A stretch of DNA of 64,000 nucleotides from Cytophagales bacterium UBA2561. GTDB taxonomy: Bacteria; Bacteroidota; Bacteroidia; Cytophagales; Thermoflexibacteraceae. This document shows, piece after piece, positions 44,007 to 52,827 of this stretch; the stretch's first letter is position 1; each line of letters begins with the position of its first letter. The notes below the pieces were generated by a model that made no database searches, had not been told where the DNA came from, and was given only the letters and a program-made list of their open reading frames with translations. The translations under genes were made by a program, and so were the position numbers. The DNA is taken from NCBI GenBank assembly GCA_002340355.1, contig DDLX01000040.1, positions 209,959-273,958 of the forward strand, given 5' to 3'.

Positions 44007-44927
44007 ATGAGCTTGGCAGAATTAACCCAGTTATTTGAATCGGCAAATGTTTTGAAGTATGTGGAGTATTTTTTTATTTTTAATCTTACCTTGATTCTTT
44101 TCGAAATCTTATTAGACCTCATCACTTCCAAAGAAAGACGGTGGAAAGATACTGGAGCAAATATCATCACTTTTATCTTACGTAACATATTGGATAAGTT
44201 GATTTTAGGGACAATTATGGTTCTTGGCTTAATGCCTTTTCATCAACTTACTCCTTTGGAAATTCCTATCAATGGTTGGACTTGGGCAGCAGCTTTATTG
44301 ATGGCAGATTTCACTTATTATTGGATGCACCGCCTTGAACATGAGCATCGTATTTTATGGGGTAATCATAGTGTACATCACTCCTCAGAAGACTATAATT
44401 TATCGGTTTCAATGCGACTTTGTATTGTTGAAGGAGCGATTGAATGGATTTTTCTCATTCCAATGATTTTAATTGGTTTTAGTCCATTTCAGGCGATTAT
44501 TGCGCTAACTTTTATTGCCCAATATCAAACTTGGATTCATACCGAACGCATCGTCAAATTGGGTTGGTTGGATGAAGTTTTCAATACGCCTTCAGTTCAT
44601 CGGGTACATCACGGGTCAAACCAAAAATATTTAGATAAAAACTATGGAGGTGTTTTGATTTTGTGGGATAAATTGTTTGGGACATTCCAACGTGAAGAGG
44701 AAAAAGTCATTTATGGATTAACCAAAAATATTCATACCAACAACCCAATCAAAATTAATTTTATTGAATATCAACATATCTGGAATGATATCAAAAAGTG
44801 TCAAAATTGGAAAGATGGTTTTCGGATTATTTTTGGGGATTTAGTTTGGCGACCCGACTATTTTCCTCCTCAAAAACAAAAGATAAATATTCAAAACTCA
44901 GAAAAACAACCCAATGAAAATCAGTAG
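44007..44927 (+). CDS. fatty acid hydroxylase/sterol desaturase-family membrane protein
   Basis: A 306-residue di-iron membrane oxidase with four or five membrane segments. The His clusters are intact: HRLEH (near residue 110), HSVHH (near 124) and HRVHH (near 198). DFTYYWMHRLEHEHRILWGN and QYQTWIHTERI are typical of the family. It may hydroxylate or desaturate a lipid, and does not imply sterol synthesis. Its 3' end overlaps the start of the next gene by 14 bases, so the two form a unit. Confidence 0.88.
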   Translation: MSLAELTQLFESANVLKYVEYFFIFNLTLILFEILLDLITSKERRWKDTGANIITFILRNILDKLILGTIMVLGLMPFHQLTPLEIPINGWTWAAALLMADFTYYWMHRLEHEHRILWGNHSVHHSSEDYNLSVSMRLCIVEGAIEWIFLIPMILIGFSPFQAIIALTFIAQYQTWIHTERIVKLGWLDEVFNTPSVHRVHHGSNQKYLDKNYGGVLILWDKLFGTFQREEEKVIYGLTKNIHTNNPIKINFIEYQHIWNDIKKCQNWKDGFRIIFGDLVWRPDYFPPQKQKINIQNSEKQPNENQ

Positions 44928-45819
44928 TTTAATTATTATGTTTTATTTATCATTACTGACAGTAAAAGGTCAGAATGAAACCAATCTTCTGCATTTTAAC
45001 TATTTTTCTAATCAAGGAGCATCTGTCCAAAATCATGATTTCGAGACTTTAAATAATGTGAAAGTAAGTACAAGAATCTATGATTTTGGGTTGAATTATG
45101 GACATCTTATTGGTAAAAAAGGCTTTCAAGCATTTTATAGTTTAGACTTTCTCCATTATCGCCAAGATTTAGATTTGACTGATATTCATCAAGATTCCGT
45201 ATTGAGAACTATTCCTGAAAATTATTATCATATTCCTACTTTTTCGCAAGTGATGCTGGCAGGTGGTTTGAATAAATCTTTATCAAAAAAATGGCAGGCT
45301 TTTGGACAATTTTCCTTGAATTTAACCGATGATATTAGTCGATCAAAATTAGCGAATAACTTGACATGGCTGACGATGCTTTACCTCCAAAAAACACCTC
45401 ATAAACAGTTTTCTTATGGTTTTGGAGCATTTTTTAATCAACTAGAAAATAGCTTATTGGCGATTCCTATTTTGAGTTTAAGTTTCCAAAATGGAAAACG
45501 AGGTTTGAATGTTTTATTTCCTCAGCAAGTGAAATTTTGGCAACGTTTCGGCAAAACTAATTACTTAGACTTTAAGGCTTCTTTCAATTCATATTCCTTA
45601 GAATATAATGCTCAAAATATAACTGAAGGAACAGATATTTATAGTTTCAAAACAGGTTTAGCTTATCATTACATTTGGCAGAATTTTCTAAAATTTTCTT
45701 TTGGAGTGGCTTTGCCTGCCGATTATTTTATCGTCACAACTCCTGATGATATTTTGTATTATTCCCAACGAAATAGCCTTCAATTTCATTTTGGAGTTAG
45801 TTTAGTTCTTATCGATTAA
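44914..45819 (+). CDS. outer-membrane beta-barrel-like protein (DUF6268-like)
   Basis: A 301-residue secreted protein with a signal peptide (LIIMFYLSLLTVKGQ). It is followed by alternating aromatic strands typical of an outer-membrane barrel, from YDFGLNYGHLIGKKGFQAFY to the last strand NSLQFHFGVSLVLID. It resembles the DUF6268 barrel family. Its start lies inside the end of the hydroxylase gene (14-base overlap), so the two products may act on the same lipid or envelope process. Not otherwise recognised. Confidence 0.7.
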   Translation: MKISSLIIMFYLSLLTVKGQNETNLLHFNYFSNQGASVQNHDFETLNNVKVSTRIYDFGLNYGHLIGKKGFQAFYSLDFLHYRQDLDLTDIHQDSVLRTIPENYYHIPTFSQVMLAGGLNKSLSKKWQAFGQFSLNLTDDISRSKLANNLTWLTMLYLQKTPHKQFSYGFGAFFNQLENSLLAIPILSLSFQNGKRGLNVLFPQQVKFWQRFGKTNYLDFKASFNSYSLEYNAQNITEGTDIYSFKTGLAYHYIWQNFLKFSFGVALPADYFIVTTPDDILYYSQRNSLQFHFGVSLVLID

Positions 45820-46131
45820 TAATTCAATCAAAAATTCATACTTACCCATCTCTCCAAATTTCTACTTTTACTCTGCAAGTGAATCATATAACATTGAAGA
45901 ACTATTTTGGGGAATAAATGGCTCAAAGTGTGAACGAAAATGTTCGTTTTATAGACCATAAAAAAATATTTGTATAAGACTAATAATCAGTATTTTATAG
46001 TATTTTTAAGCAATTTTTGAGGAGAGGTAAGTAAGCTGCTCTATTGTGTTATTATTTTAAGTTTGTAGATTAATTTGCCACAAAATTAAGCAGGTGTTTA
46101 GGATACTATTCTTTTGAGTATAAATTTCATG
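45820..46131. other. gene-free AT-rich spacer
   Basis: About 310 bp between the barrel gene and tRNA-Leu, on the 3' side of both. No open frame, repeat core or well-formed terminator was identified. Confidence 0.45.
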
Positions 46132-46213
46132 TGCCTAAGGAGGGACTCGAACCCCCATGCCCGAAAGCACAGCGACCTGAACACTGCGTGTCTACCAATT
46201 TCACCACTTAGGC
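46132..46213 (-). tRNA. tRNA-Leu (CAG)
   Basis: A class II tRNA of 82 bases. The acceptor stem is GCCTAAG with CTTAGGC and discriminator A. The D arm has AAATTGGTAGAC. The anticodon arm CAGTG-TTCAGGT-CGCTG gives anticodon CAG. The long variable arm has TGCTTTCGGGCA, and the T arm GGGGGTTCGAGTCCCTC. The 3' CCA is not encoded. The long variable arm and sequence identify leucine. Confidence 0.93.
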
Positions 46214-46366
46214 AAGGCATTTAACTAAAAATCGGGTGCAAAGAACGAGCTTTCTATCTGATAATCCAAATTTTTTTGAAAAACGAAATGTTATCTAAGG
46301 AGTTATTTCTTGAAAAATCCCGTATTTTGTCGTTTGTTCGATATTATTAAACTAATTTGATATCCC

Positions 46367-47809
46367 ATGAAGCGAAGCAAAATCAGCGAACTTCTGCACT
46401 CAGATACACTGGATAAAACCGTACACATCAAGGGCTGGGTTAGGACTTTCCGAAGTAATCGGTTTATTGCCTTAAATGATGGCTCTACGCTACATAATCT
46501 CCAAGCCGTAGTTGATTTTGAGAATACTGATACCGATTTGCTCCAAAAAATTAATACAGGTGCGTCACTCAGTATTACGGGAAAATTGGTTTTATCAGCA
46601 GGAAAAGGACAACGTGTTGAAATCCAAGTAGAAACACTCGAAGTTTTGGGCGAGTCTGATCCTGATATTTATCCACTTCAGCCCAAAAAGCATTCAATGG
46701 AGTTTTTGCGGGAAAAAGCCCACTTACGAACTCGTACTACTACCATGAGTTCAGTGATGCGAGTTCGGCACGGTTTGGCGTTTGCCATTCATGAATATTT
46801 CAATAAGGAAGGATTTTATTACATGAATACGCCGATTATCACCGCTTCGGATGCCGAAGGAGCAGGCGAAACTTTTCGAGTGACGACTTTTGATTTAGAT
46901 AATTTCCCAAAAACGGAAGATCAAAAACCTGATTTTCAACAGGATTTTTTTGGAAAAGCAGTTAATCTGACCGTTTCAGGACAATTGGAAGCCGAAGTAG
47001 GTGCGCTTTCAATGGGTGCGGTTTATACATTTGGTCCCACATTCCGAGCTGAAAATTCGAATACGACAAGACATTTAGCTGAATTTTGGATGGTGGAGCC
47101 TGAAGTTGCCTTTGCAGACTTACAGGAAGATGCTCAACTTGCCGAAGATTTTTTGAAATACATCATTCGTTATGTCTTAGAAAAATACCCTGATGATTTG
47201 GCTCTTTTAGAAAATCGATTACTAGATGAAGAAAAAACGAAACCTGCCAAAGACCGCAACCAACTAGCTCTTCGAGAGAAATTAGAATTTATTGTTAATA
47301 CTGATTTTGAGCAAATTACCTATACTGAGGCTATTCGAATCTTACGCAATTCAAAACCCCACAAAAAGAAACGATTCAAATATATGGTCGAATGGGGCAT
47401 TGACTTACAAACAGAACATGAACGCTACTTGGTCGAAAAACACTTCAAAAAACCTGTTATTATTGTCGATTATCCACAGGATATCAAGGCATTTTACATG
47501 AAGCAAAACCAACCCGATGCCGAAGGACGCAAAACCGTAGCAGCAATGGACATTTTATTCCCTGCTATTGGGGAAATTGTGGGAGGTTCACAACGGGAAG
47601 ATAATGAGACCAAATTACGCCAACGAATGCAAGAAATGAATATTCCTGAAGAAGATTTGTGGTGGTACTTAGAACTCCGTAAATTTGGTACAGCTCCGCA
47701 CGCAGGTTTTGGGTTGGGATTCGAACGAATCGTTCAATTCGTGACGGGAATATCCAATATTCGAGATGTCATTCCATTTCCAAGAACTCCCAAAAACGCA
47801 AATTTTTAG
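46367..47809 (+). CDS. asnS: asparaginyl-tRNA synthetase
   Basis: Charges tRNA-Asn. A 480-residue class IIb synthetase. The N-terminal OB fold has VHIKGWVRTFRSNRFIALND (residues 19-38). Motif 2 region is GPTFRAENSNTTRHLAEFW near 226. Motif 3 is HAGFGLGFERIVQFVTGISN near 445, ending DVIPFPRTPKNANF. The GGSQRED segment near 408 distinguishes it from aspartyl enzymes. A gldH gene follows on the same strand. Confidence 0.97.
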   Translation: MKRSKISELLHSDTLDKTVHIKGWVRTFRSNRFIALNDGSTLHNLQAVVDFENTDTDLLQKINTGASLSITGKLVLSAGKGQRVEIQVETLEVLGESDPDIYPLQPKKHSMEFLREKAHLRTRTTTMSSVMRVRHGLAFAIHEYFNKEGFYYMNTPIITASDAEGAGETFRVTTFDLDNFPKTEDQKPDFQQDFFGKAVNLTVSGQLEAEVGALSMGAVYTFGPTFRAENSNTTRHLAEFWMVEPEVAFADLQEDAQLAEDFLKYIIRYVLEKYPDDLALLENRLLDEEKTKPAKDRNQLALREKLEFIVNTDFEQITYTEAIRILRNSKPHKKKRFKYMVEWGIDLQTEHERYLVEKHFKKPVIIVDYPQDIKAFYMKQNQPDAEGRKTVAAMDILFPAIGEIVGGSQREDNETKLRQRMQEMNIPEEDLWWYLELRKFGTAPHAGFGLGFERIVQFVTGISNIRDVIPFPRTPKNANF

Positions 47810-47912
47810 AACTAATTTAGAGACCATAAATTATACTTAGACATAGCCCACTCATGGCATAAGTTCCGATTTTTTTACTGCTAGTCTATTGTTTATCAAA
47901 AAATTAAATCTG

Positions 47913-48383
47913 ATGAGAAAATCTATTTTTGTGTATTCTTTGGGGCTTTTGTTAATGCTCACAGCTTGTGATGGGAGTATTCGACAGTTTGGAGATATTG
48001 CTCAACTCCAGTGGCAAACTGACCAAGTGATTAAGGTAGAAGCAAATATTGAAGATACCTCCAAAAAATATGATATGTTAATAGGTCTGCGCCATTCTTC
48101 AGGAATCCAGATGGGAGCAATTAATGTCAAAGTAAAGCAAACTTCACCATCAGGAGAAACAACTGAGAAAGAGTATATTCTGTATCTTCGAGACAAAGAA
48201 ACAGGCGAATTGCTGGGTAGTGCTATGGGTGATATGTGTGATACAGACACTCCCGTAGAAAAAGGCATCCAATTCAAAGAATCAGGAAAATATACTTACG
48301 AGATTTCGCATTTGATGGGCGATGTGGTCAGTCCTGTTTTGGAAGCTGGCATTATTCTAAATCTGGTCGAAGAGAAAAAATAA
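47913..48383 (+). CDS. gldH: gliding motility lipoprotein GldH
   Basis: A 156-residue lipoprotein. The lipobox LMLTAC at about residues 14-19 follows a hydrophobic signal. The body has QWQTDQVIKVEANIEDTSKK, the family block YDMLIGLRHSSGIQMGAI, LLGSAMGDMCDTDTPVEKG and GKYTYEISHLMG. GldH is required for gliding in Flavobacterium johnsoniae and is widely kept in Bacteroidota. The ATG at 47913 is chosen over one eight codons upstream because it begins a normal lipoprotein signal. A clear terminator follows. Confidence 0.92.
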   Translation: MRKSIFVYSLGLLLMLTACDGSIRQFGDIAQLQWQTDQVIKVEANIEDTSKKYDMLIGLRHSSGIQMGAINVKVKQTSPSGETTEKEYILYLRDKETGELLGSAMGDMCDTDTPVEKGIQFKESGKYTYEISHLMGDVVSPVLEAGIILNLVEEKK

Positions 48384-48404
48384 AATTTTCAAAACCAATA
48401 ATAT

Positions 48405-48444
48405 AAGACTTACTGAATTACTAAAAAATTTAGTAAGTCTTTTT
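48405..48444 (+). terminator. terminator after gldH
   Basis: AAGACTTACT (48405-48414) and AGTAAGTCTT (48432-48441) form a 10-bp stem followed by a short T run. Confidence 0.8.
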
Positions 48445-48554
48445 AGTGTACAAGTAATTACAAATTTTCCTTCTAAATTGAGAATCAAAACCTTCATTTT
48501 TAAAGTTATTTTGAAGTAACTCATCTAGTAAACACCTCCAAAAGCACTAAAAAT

Positions 48555-49091
48555 ATGATGTCATTTCTCAGGAATATTTTTTTTCTAATTCTTATAACTT
48601 TCCTATTTACAAGTTGCTATCAAGATCCTAAATACCCAAGTGTACCACTTATTTCTTTTCAAGATATCAAAAGTTCAGCAGGTGATATCGCCGACACAGT
48701 ACGGATTACGATTCAGATTCAAGACAGAGAAGGTGACTTAGGTTTAACCAGTTTTGAGGATGCGCCAAAGTTCCAAACAATTGATGCAGATGGTAACCGT
48801 AATCCATTTTATCACAATTTTTTTATTCAAACTTTCCGTCAAACTCAGGACAATTTTACACTCGTCGATTTTCCAGATGGACAGGAATTGCATGGACGTT
48901 TTCCCCGATTTCTCGCTGAGCCAGGGAAAAACACAATGGAAATCACACTCACTTACGAATTTTTAGTTTACTTCGTATTTGGTTCACCTGTTGAAAAGGG
49001 AGATACATTAAGGTTTAATGTACAAATTTCAGACAGATCATTAAATTTAAGCAACATGATCACGACCGAATCTATTGTTTTAGGAAAATAA
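48555..49091 (+). CDS. hypothetical lipoprotein
   Basis: A 178-residue protein with a lipobox LFTSC near residues 16-20. It is followed by a beta-rich body (TVRITIQIQDREGDLG near residue 53, then NTMEITLTYEFLVYFVFG and TLRFNVQISDRSLNLSN). The IQIQDREGDLG motif recalls immunoglobulin-like strands seen in many Bacteroidota lipoproteins. No named family. It is a single gene between the gldH terminator and the AraC promoter. Confidence 0.7.
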   Translation: MMSFLRNIFFLILITFLFTSCYQDPKYPSVPLISFQDIKSSAGDIADTVRITIQIQDREGDLGLTSFEDAPKFQTIDADGNRNPFYHNFFIQTFRQTQDNFTLVDFPDGQELHGRFPRFLAEPGKNTMEITLTYEFLVYFVFGSPVEKGDTLRFNVQISDRSLNLSNMITTESIVLGK

Positions 49092-49323
49092 TTAGGTTAT
49101 TTTATTTCTTTTCTCATTACAATTTATAAGATATTTATATTTTATTTTTTATTCAAAAATAGGATTAAATATTGTTTATATTATTTACTTTAAATAAAAA
49201 TCAATTATATATTAAAAGTCTGTATATCAATAATTTAATATTTATTATTAATCGTATATATAAATATTATTTTTCTATATGGTAATTTTTGTTGTAAGTT
49301 TTCTTCAATTTATAGGAATAAAA

Positions 49324-49354
49324 TTTGACCTTCGTGATAAATGTATTAGATTTG
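49324..49354 (+). promoter_or_regulatory. full Bacteroidota promoter for the AraC gene
   Basis: TTTG at 49324-49327 (-33), a 19-bp spacer and TAGATTTG at 49347-49354 (-7, consensus TAnnTTTG) give the complete Bacteroidota sigma-70-type promoter. It lies 49 bases before the ATG at 49403 in an otherwise very AT-rich 300-bp spacer (49092-49402) without other features. Confidence 0.75.
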
Positions 49355-49402
49355 TCCAAAATTACAAAACATTAAGATAATCATATAAATAAGTGGATTA
49401 CA

Positions 49403-50326
49403 ATGGATGATTACAATAAAATTATAGAGTCGTTAGCGATACGATTCACTAAGTCCCGAAAATTGGACATTATTCAACCTGTACATATTGATAATTATTA
49501 CGATGTAGAGAATACCATCGTACTTTTACACGAAGGACATATTTCATATGAGCGAGATAAAAAGCTGACTCCTGGTACCATGTTATTTATTCCTGCAGGG
49601 AAAATGGTGGACTTGACCTACGGAAACCCAAAGTTAGCCCAAAAAGTTACCAATGAAAAATTCCTCAATGATCGTGAGCAATTCCTCAAGCCTTATGCAC
49701 CAAGCATGGGACTGTCTAGCGACCAAGAGTATTTTTCATATGTCACCTTCGAAGCCAAAGTATTTGACTCGGTAAGCTTTTTTACTTCGCTAGATATTCC
49801 GCCATTTGTGATTGAAGGTGCGGGAGAACGAGTAGCTAAATTAGTAAGAGAAATTGTTTCGGAAACAGCAGAAGATAAAGCAGGAAAATCACGACTTATT
49901 AGCCTTTATACCGAAGAATTAGTCATTGAAATAATTAGATACATACTTGATAACCAATTATTTGTAGAGCAATTAGCTACAAATAGTACCTACTTCAAAG
50001 ACCCTCGTTTAATTGATATTTTTACTTTCATCAAAAATAATCTTAGTGGCGATTTATCAAATAAAGTATTAGCAGGTGTAGCCAATGTTTCAGAAGATTA
50101 TGTTGGTCAATACTTCAAAATGCTAACAGGTATTAATCCTCAAGACTATATCGAATATCAACGGATGGAAATGGCAGTTAACCTCCTGAGAACTACTAAG
50201 AAAAGTATCCGAGCTATTGGTAATGAAGTCGGTTACAAAGATACCGCTTATTTCTGCCGACGATTCAAAATGATGTTTGGTATCCCCGCAGGTAAAATGC
50301 GCCGCAGAGAATCTTTAATTATCTGA
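49403..50326 (+). CDS. AraC-family transcription regulator
   Basis: A 307-residue regulator. Residues 1-190 form a cupin-like sensing domain (NTIVLLHEGHISYERDK, TPGTMLFIPAGKM). Residues 205-300 form the AraC HTH pair (LAGVANVSEDYVGQYFKMLT; SIRAIGNEVGYKDTAYFCRR). The order is standard for AraC sensors of small molecules. It has its own full promoter and a strong terminator. No target operon is adjacent; the toxin-like cassette array follows but is on the opposite strand. Confidence 0.9.
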   Translation: MDDYNKIIESLAIRFTKSRKLDIIQPVHIDNYYDVENTIVLLHEGHISYERDKKLTPGTMLFIPAGKMVDLTYGNPKLAQKVTNEKFLNDREQFLKPYAPSMGLSSDQEYFSYVTFEAKVFDSVSFFTSLDIPPFVIEGAGERVAKLVREIVSETAEDKAGKSRLISLYTEELVIEIIRYILDNQLFVEQLATNSTYFKDPRLIDIFTFIKNNLSGDLSNKVLAGVANVSEDYVGQYFKMLTGINPQDYIEYQRMEMAVNLLRTTKKSIRAIGNEVGYKDTAYFCRRFKMMFGIPAGKMRRRESLII

Positions 50327-50352
50327 TAACTAAAATATTAATCTCAAATAAG

Positions 50353-50396
50353 AAAAGAGTAACTAAAAGCAAATCATATTTAGTTACTCTTTTTTT
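50353..50396. terminator. terminator after the AraC gene
   Basis: AAAAGAGTAACTAAA (50353-50367) and TTTAGTTACTCTTTTTTT (from 50379) form a 14-15-bp stem followed by T residues. It ends the AraC transcript and also lies at the end of the decayed lipoprotein remnant on the - strand. Confidence 0.8.
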
Positions 50397-50610
50397 ATGC
50401 AAAGTTTTCTTCAATTATTCTGATATTTTTACTTATCTTGCCTATGATGTTGGGGTTGCCTATCAAATCCAATACTTCTTTTTTTTGATTTTGTTAGTCA
50501 TTGGGGTTAGGGCTTTCATAATCTCCTATAACCTAGATACCCTTCACATGCTATTGAATCCCTTCTCCAATTGCCAAAATCTATATTATCCATCAAATCC
50601 AAACTACTCA
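50395..50610 (-). pseudogene. decayed third-cassette lipoprotein remnant
   Basis: On the - strand, two frame-broken segments match the intact lipoprotein at 50901-51323. MDNIDFGNWRRDSIACEG (from about 50593) aligns with INGIDSKDWKEDSTACLG. KKEVLDLIGNPNIIGKISK aligns with KKEVIDIIGHPNVVRKIGK and ends in a stop at 50395. Stop codons and frameshifts separate the two, and an A-run lies at one break. It is therefore the relic of a third lipoprotein gene, following the third protease relic. Confidence 0.75.
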
Positions 50611-50696
50611 AGTAAGCATTGTTTTGTTGTAATTGTCAACAAAACAATAATACAAATATAAAAATAGTATATTTCACATTTTTTTTTGATTTTATT

Positions 50697-50897
50697 CTAT
50701 TCATCAGGATTTTGGTGATAAATACTGGTGGCATTTCCTAAATGAGTTATATTAAGGTTTATACCCAAGCCACCAATATTAAACATAGTTACTTTTCTTA
50801 GTTCCTTGTCCATTGAATAAAGTTTTGTATCATCTCGTTCTCCATCCCTATCATGTGAATACCCAAAATCTTCAAAAGCTCCATTTGGTTGTAACAT
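50697..50897 (-). pseudogene. C-terminal fragment of a third metzincin-like protein
   Basis: A 66-codon frame. Its MLQPNG start corresponds to the Met-turn HIMQPTG of the second protease, and VTMFNIGGLGINLNITHLG matches VTDYNIATLGINLETSHLG of the same protein. The zinc-binding helix and everything before it are missing. Homology begins at the codon before the ATG, immediately after the stop codon of the 50901-51323 lipoprotein. A displaced tail left by recombination is the simplest reading. Confidence 0.75.
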
Positions 50898-50900
50898 ATG

Positions 50901-51323
50901 CTATTTTGGAGTGATAGGAGCAATTGCCCCACCTAATACATTAACATAATAGAGTTTTCCATTTTTATTATATGCCATATAAATAAATGAGGCATCAGTA
51001 TAGTACTGAGGTATACAGCCTTGCTGTCCTACAATGTAGTAGTAATGGTAAATTGCTTTGCCTATTTTTCTAACAACATTTGGGTGACCAATAATATCTA
51101 TTACCTCTTTTTTTGTAATCTGATATATCAATTTGTTTAATTCTATTGTAAGAGTTTGATATTGCTGATATCTTGTTCCTAAACAAGCGGTAGAGTCTTC
51201 TTTCCAATCCTTACTATCAATTCCATTGATAGTTGTTATTAGGTGGTTTGGAAGACTTTGCGAACTTGCGCAACTCAGTAGAAAACCAATTATCAAAAAA
51301 ATTGATACTTTTAGATAGGACAT
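50901..51323 (-). CDS. small lipoprotein, candidate immunity/partner protein of cassette 2
   Basis: A 140-residue lipoprotein with lipobox GFLLSC at residues 13-18. The body includes KKEVIDIIGHPNVVRKIGKA, reminiscent of the BamE/SmpA-type 'xGxPxxxxxxG' fold, and YYYIVGQQGC. No named family. It follows the metzincin-like gene by 40 bp on the same strand, and a decayed relative occupies the same place after the third protease relic. This repeated protease-lipoprotein order suggests a partner role such as periplasmic immunity; that is inference. Confidence 0.68.
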   Translation of the reverse strand: MSYLKVSIFLIIGFLLSCASSQSLPNHLITTINGIDSKDWKEDSTACLGTRYQQYQTLTIELNKLIYQITKKEVIDIIGHPNVVRKIGKAIYHYYYIVGQQGCIPQYYTDASFIYMAYNKNGKLYYVNVLGGAIAPITPK

Positions 51324-51363
51324 AATATGTTTTATTTATTAGGCAGGCTCTAAATTATTCATC

Positions 51364-52603
51364 TTACTTCTCATTAGCTTTTTCTTTTGCTATTCGTTCC
51401 CGTTCTTTTTCAGATCCGTAATATTTATTTGTCAATACTCCCAAATGTGATGTTTCTAAATTAATTCCCAATGTAGCAATATTATAATCTGTAACTTTTC
51501 TATATTTAGAGTTCATTATATATTGCTTACCAAATATTCCAAGATTTTTAGGTTTAGAAAAAGAGTATTCTTTGTCCTCTATACATCCTGTTGGTTGCAT
51601 GATATGAGGAACATGACAATCTTGAAAATTCATTAATTCTTGAGGTGTTTTATACTTGATAAAGTGGCCTTTAGTCGGATGGTAGCCACCGTAAACTAAG
51701 TCATGGAATAAACCAAGTCCGTGACCAAATTCATGAACTGATGTGGTTTCTTTTTCACCACCTATCTGGTTGAGTGTCCATGCTCCGCTATTTCCATCCA
51801 TAAATGAAGAACCAGTTATATGTTCGGTATTGTCTTTTACAATTTTTATAAAGTTGTATTCTGCTGCTGCTCTGGGAGCTACATTGCTTCTGACTTGATT
51901 CTTTGCAATCATTATTTTTGCTGTTTTGTCGTTTATGTGTTTGGCTGTAACTTTAAAGGTTAAGGTATACTGTTCTCCGTCTTCTAACGTGATTTTCCAA
52001 GAGCCATTTTTGCCTCCGTTCCATATATTCTGTATTCGTGTAGCATAAGTCTTTGCATCCACTTTCTCACCATAAAAGAAAATTTTGGAAGATACAACGA
52101 TAGTTTTCTTTTTCTTATTAATAGTTACAATACCAGATTCACCCGTAGGGTCATTCATCAAAATAGGCTTGTTCTCTACAAAATTGTAAGGCGTTAAATG
52201 CGGAAACTCATTTTCTTTTGGGTCAGTATTCAGCCAGCGAGCAAGTGCATCATCAGGCATTATCATTTTGGTAATAGTTTTATACTCTTTATCCAAAAAA
52301 CTGACCACACCCAAGCGAGGCTCAAATCGAATCCATTTTATATCAGATGATTTTTCGCCATACGGAATGTCAATAAAGTGTTTTCCGTTTTTTTTCTTCT
52401 TCGGTCATCATGACCAACGAACTATCGCCAAACATGGCATAAGGACTGAGATTTTTAGTGTCCGTATTTCGAAATTAGGTGTTGGATGTCCCAAAATTAC
52501 CTGTAAATTCAGACTCATTTTTCGGGTTTTCAGTCTTCCAATACCAAATACTCAAGGAAGCAATGAGGACAGAAATTACTAAACTAACGGCAACATATTT
52601 CAT
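51364..52603 (-). pseudogene. metzincin-like secreted metalloprotease, 5' part broken
   Basis: From the ATG at 52603, the first 42 codons encode the same N-terminal anchor and GTSNT segment as the first protease but end at a TAA (52475-52477) where the intact copy has CAA. Further on, an A8 tract (52388-52395) replaces A7 and shifts the frame. The remaining 316-codon frame (from a TTG at 52314) has the RHS-like LNTDPKENEFPHLTPYNF block, then HEFGHGLGLFHD, a perfect HExxHxxGxxH metzincin zinc motif, and a Met-turn HIMQPTG. Catalytic residues are intact, so decay is recent or a shorter product is made. It lies upstream of its lipoprotein partner. Confidence 0.78.
52388..52395 (-). other. A8 homopolymer frameshift site in metzincin-like gene
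   Basis: On the coding strand, GAAGAAGAA is followed by eight A residues. The homologous site of the intact copy (about 54231-54237) has seven. One base is gained and the frame is lost here. Such a tract is prone to slipped-strand change, but the upstream nonsense codon means slippage alone would not restore the gene. Confidence 0.8.
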
Positions 52604-52827
52604 AGGGAAAAGTGGTTTGTTTGATGAAATATAAGGTAAAACTTTTTTGCTTTTTTTTAGTTATGTAGAAAATTGAGTTTTTTCGGATATTTCTTAGAAA
52701 AATTGTTCGTGTTGGCGGTCTTGTTGTTGGGTACACGCCACACAAAAAGTAAAAACTACTTAGAAAAAGAAAGACATTTTTCATGGGATGAGAATTTAAG
52801 GCTATTAAGTTGGGAATTAACATTAGT

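Noticed and set aside
47470..47478. A DnaA box TTATCCACA
   Set aside because: It lies inside asnS coding sequence as a solitary match encoding conserved residues, unlike the intergenic inverted pair at the right edge.
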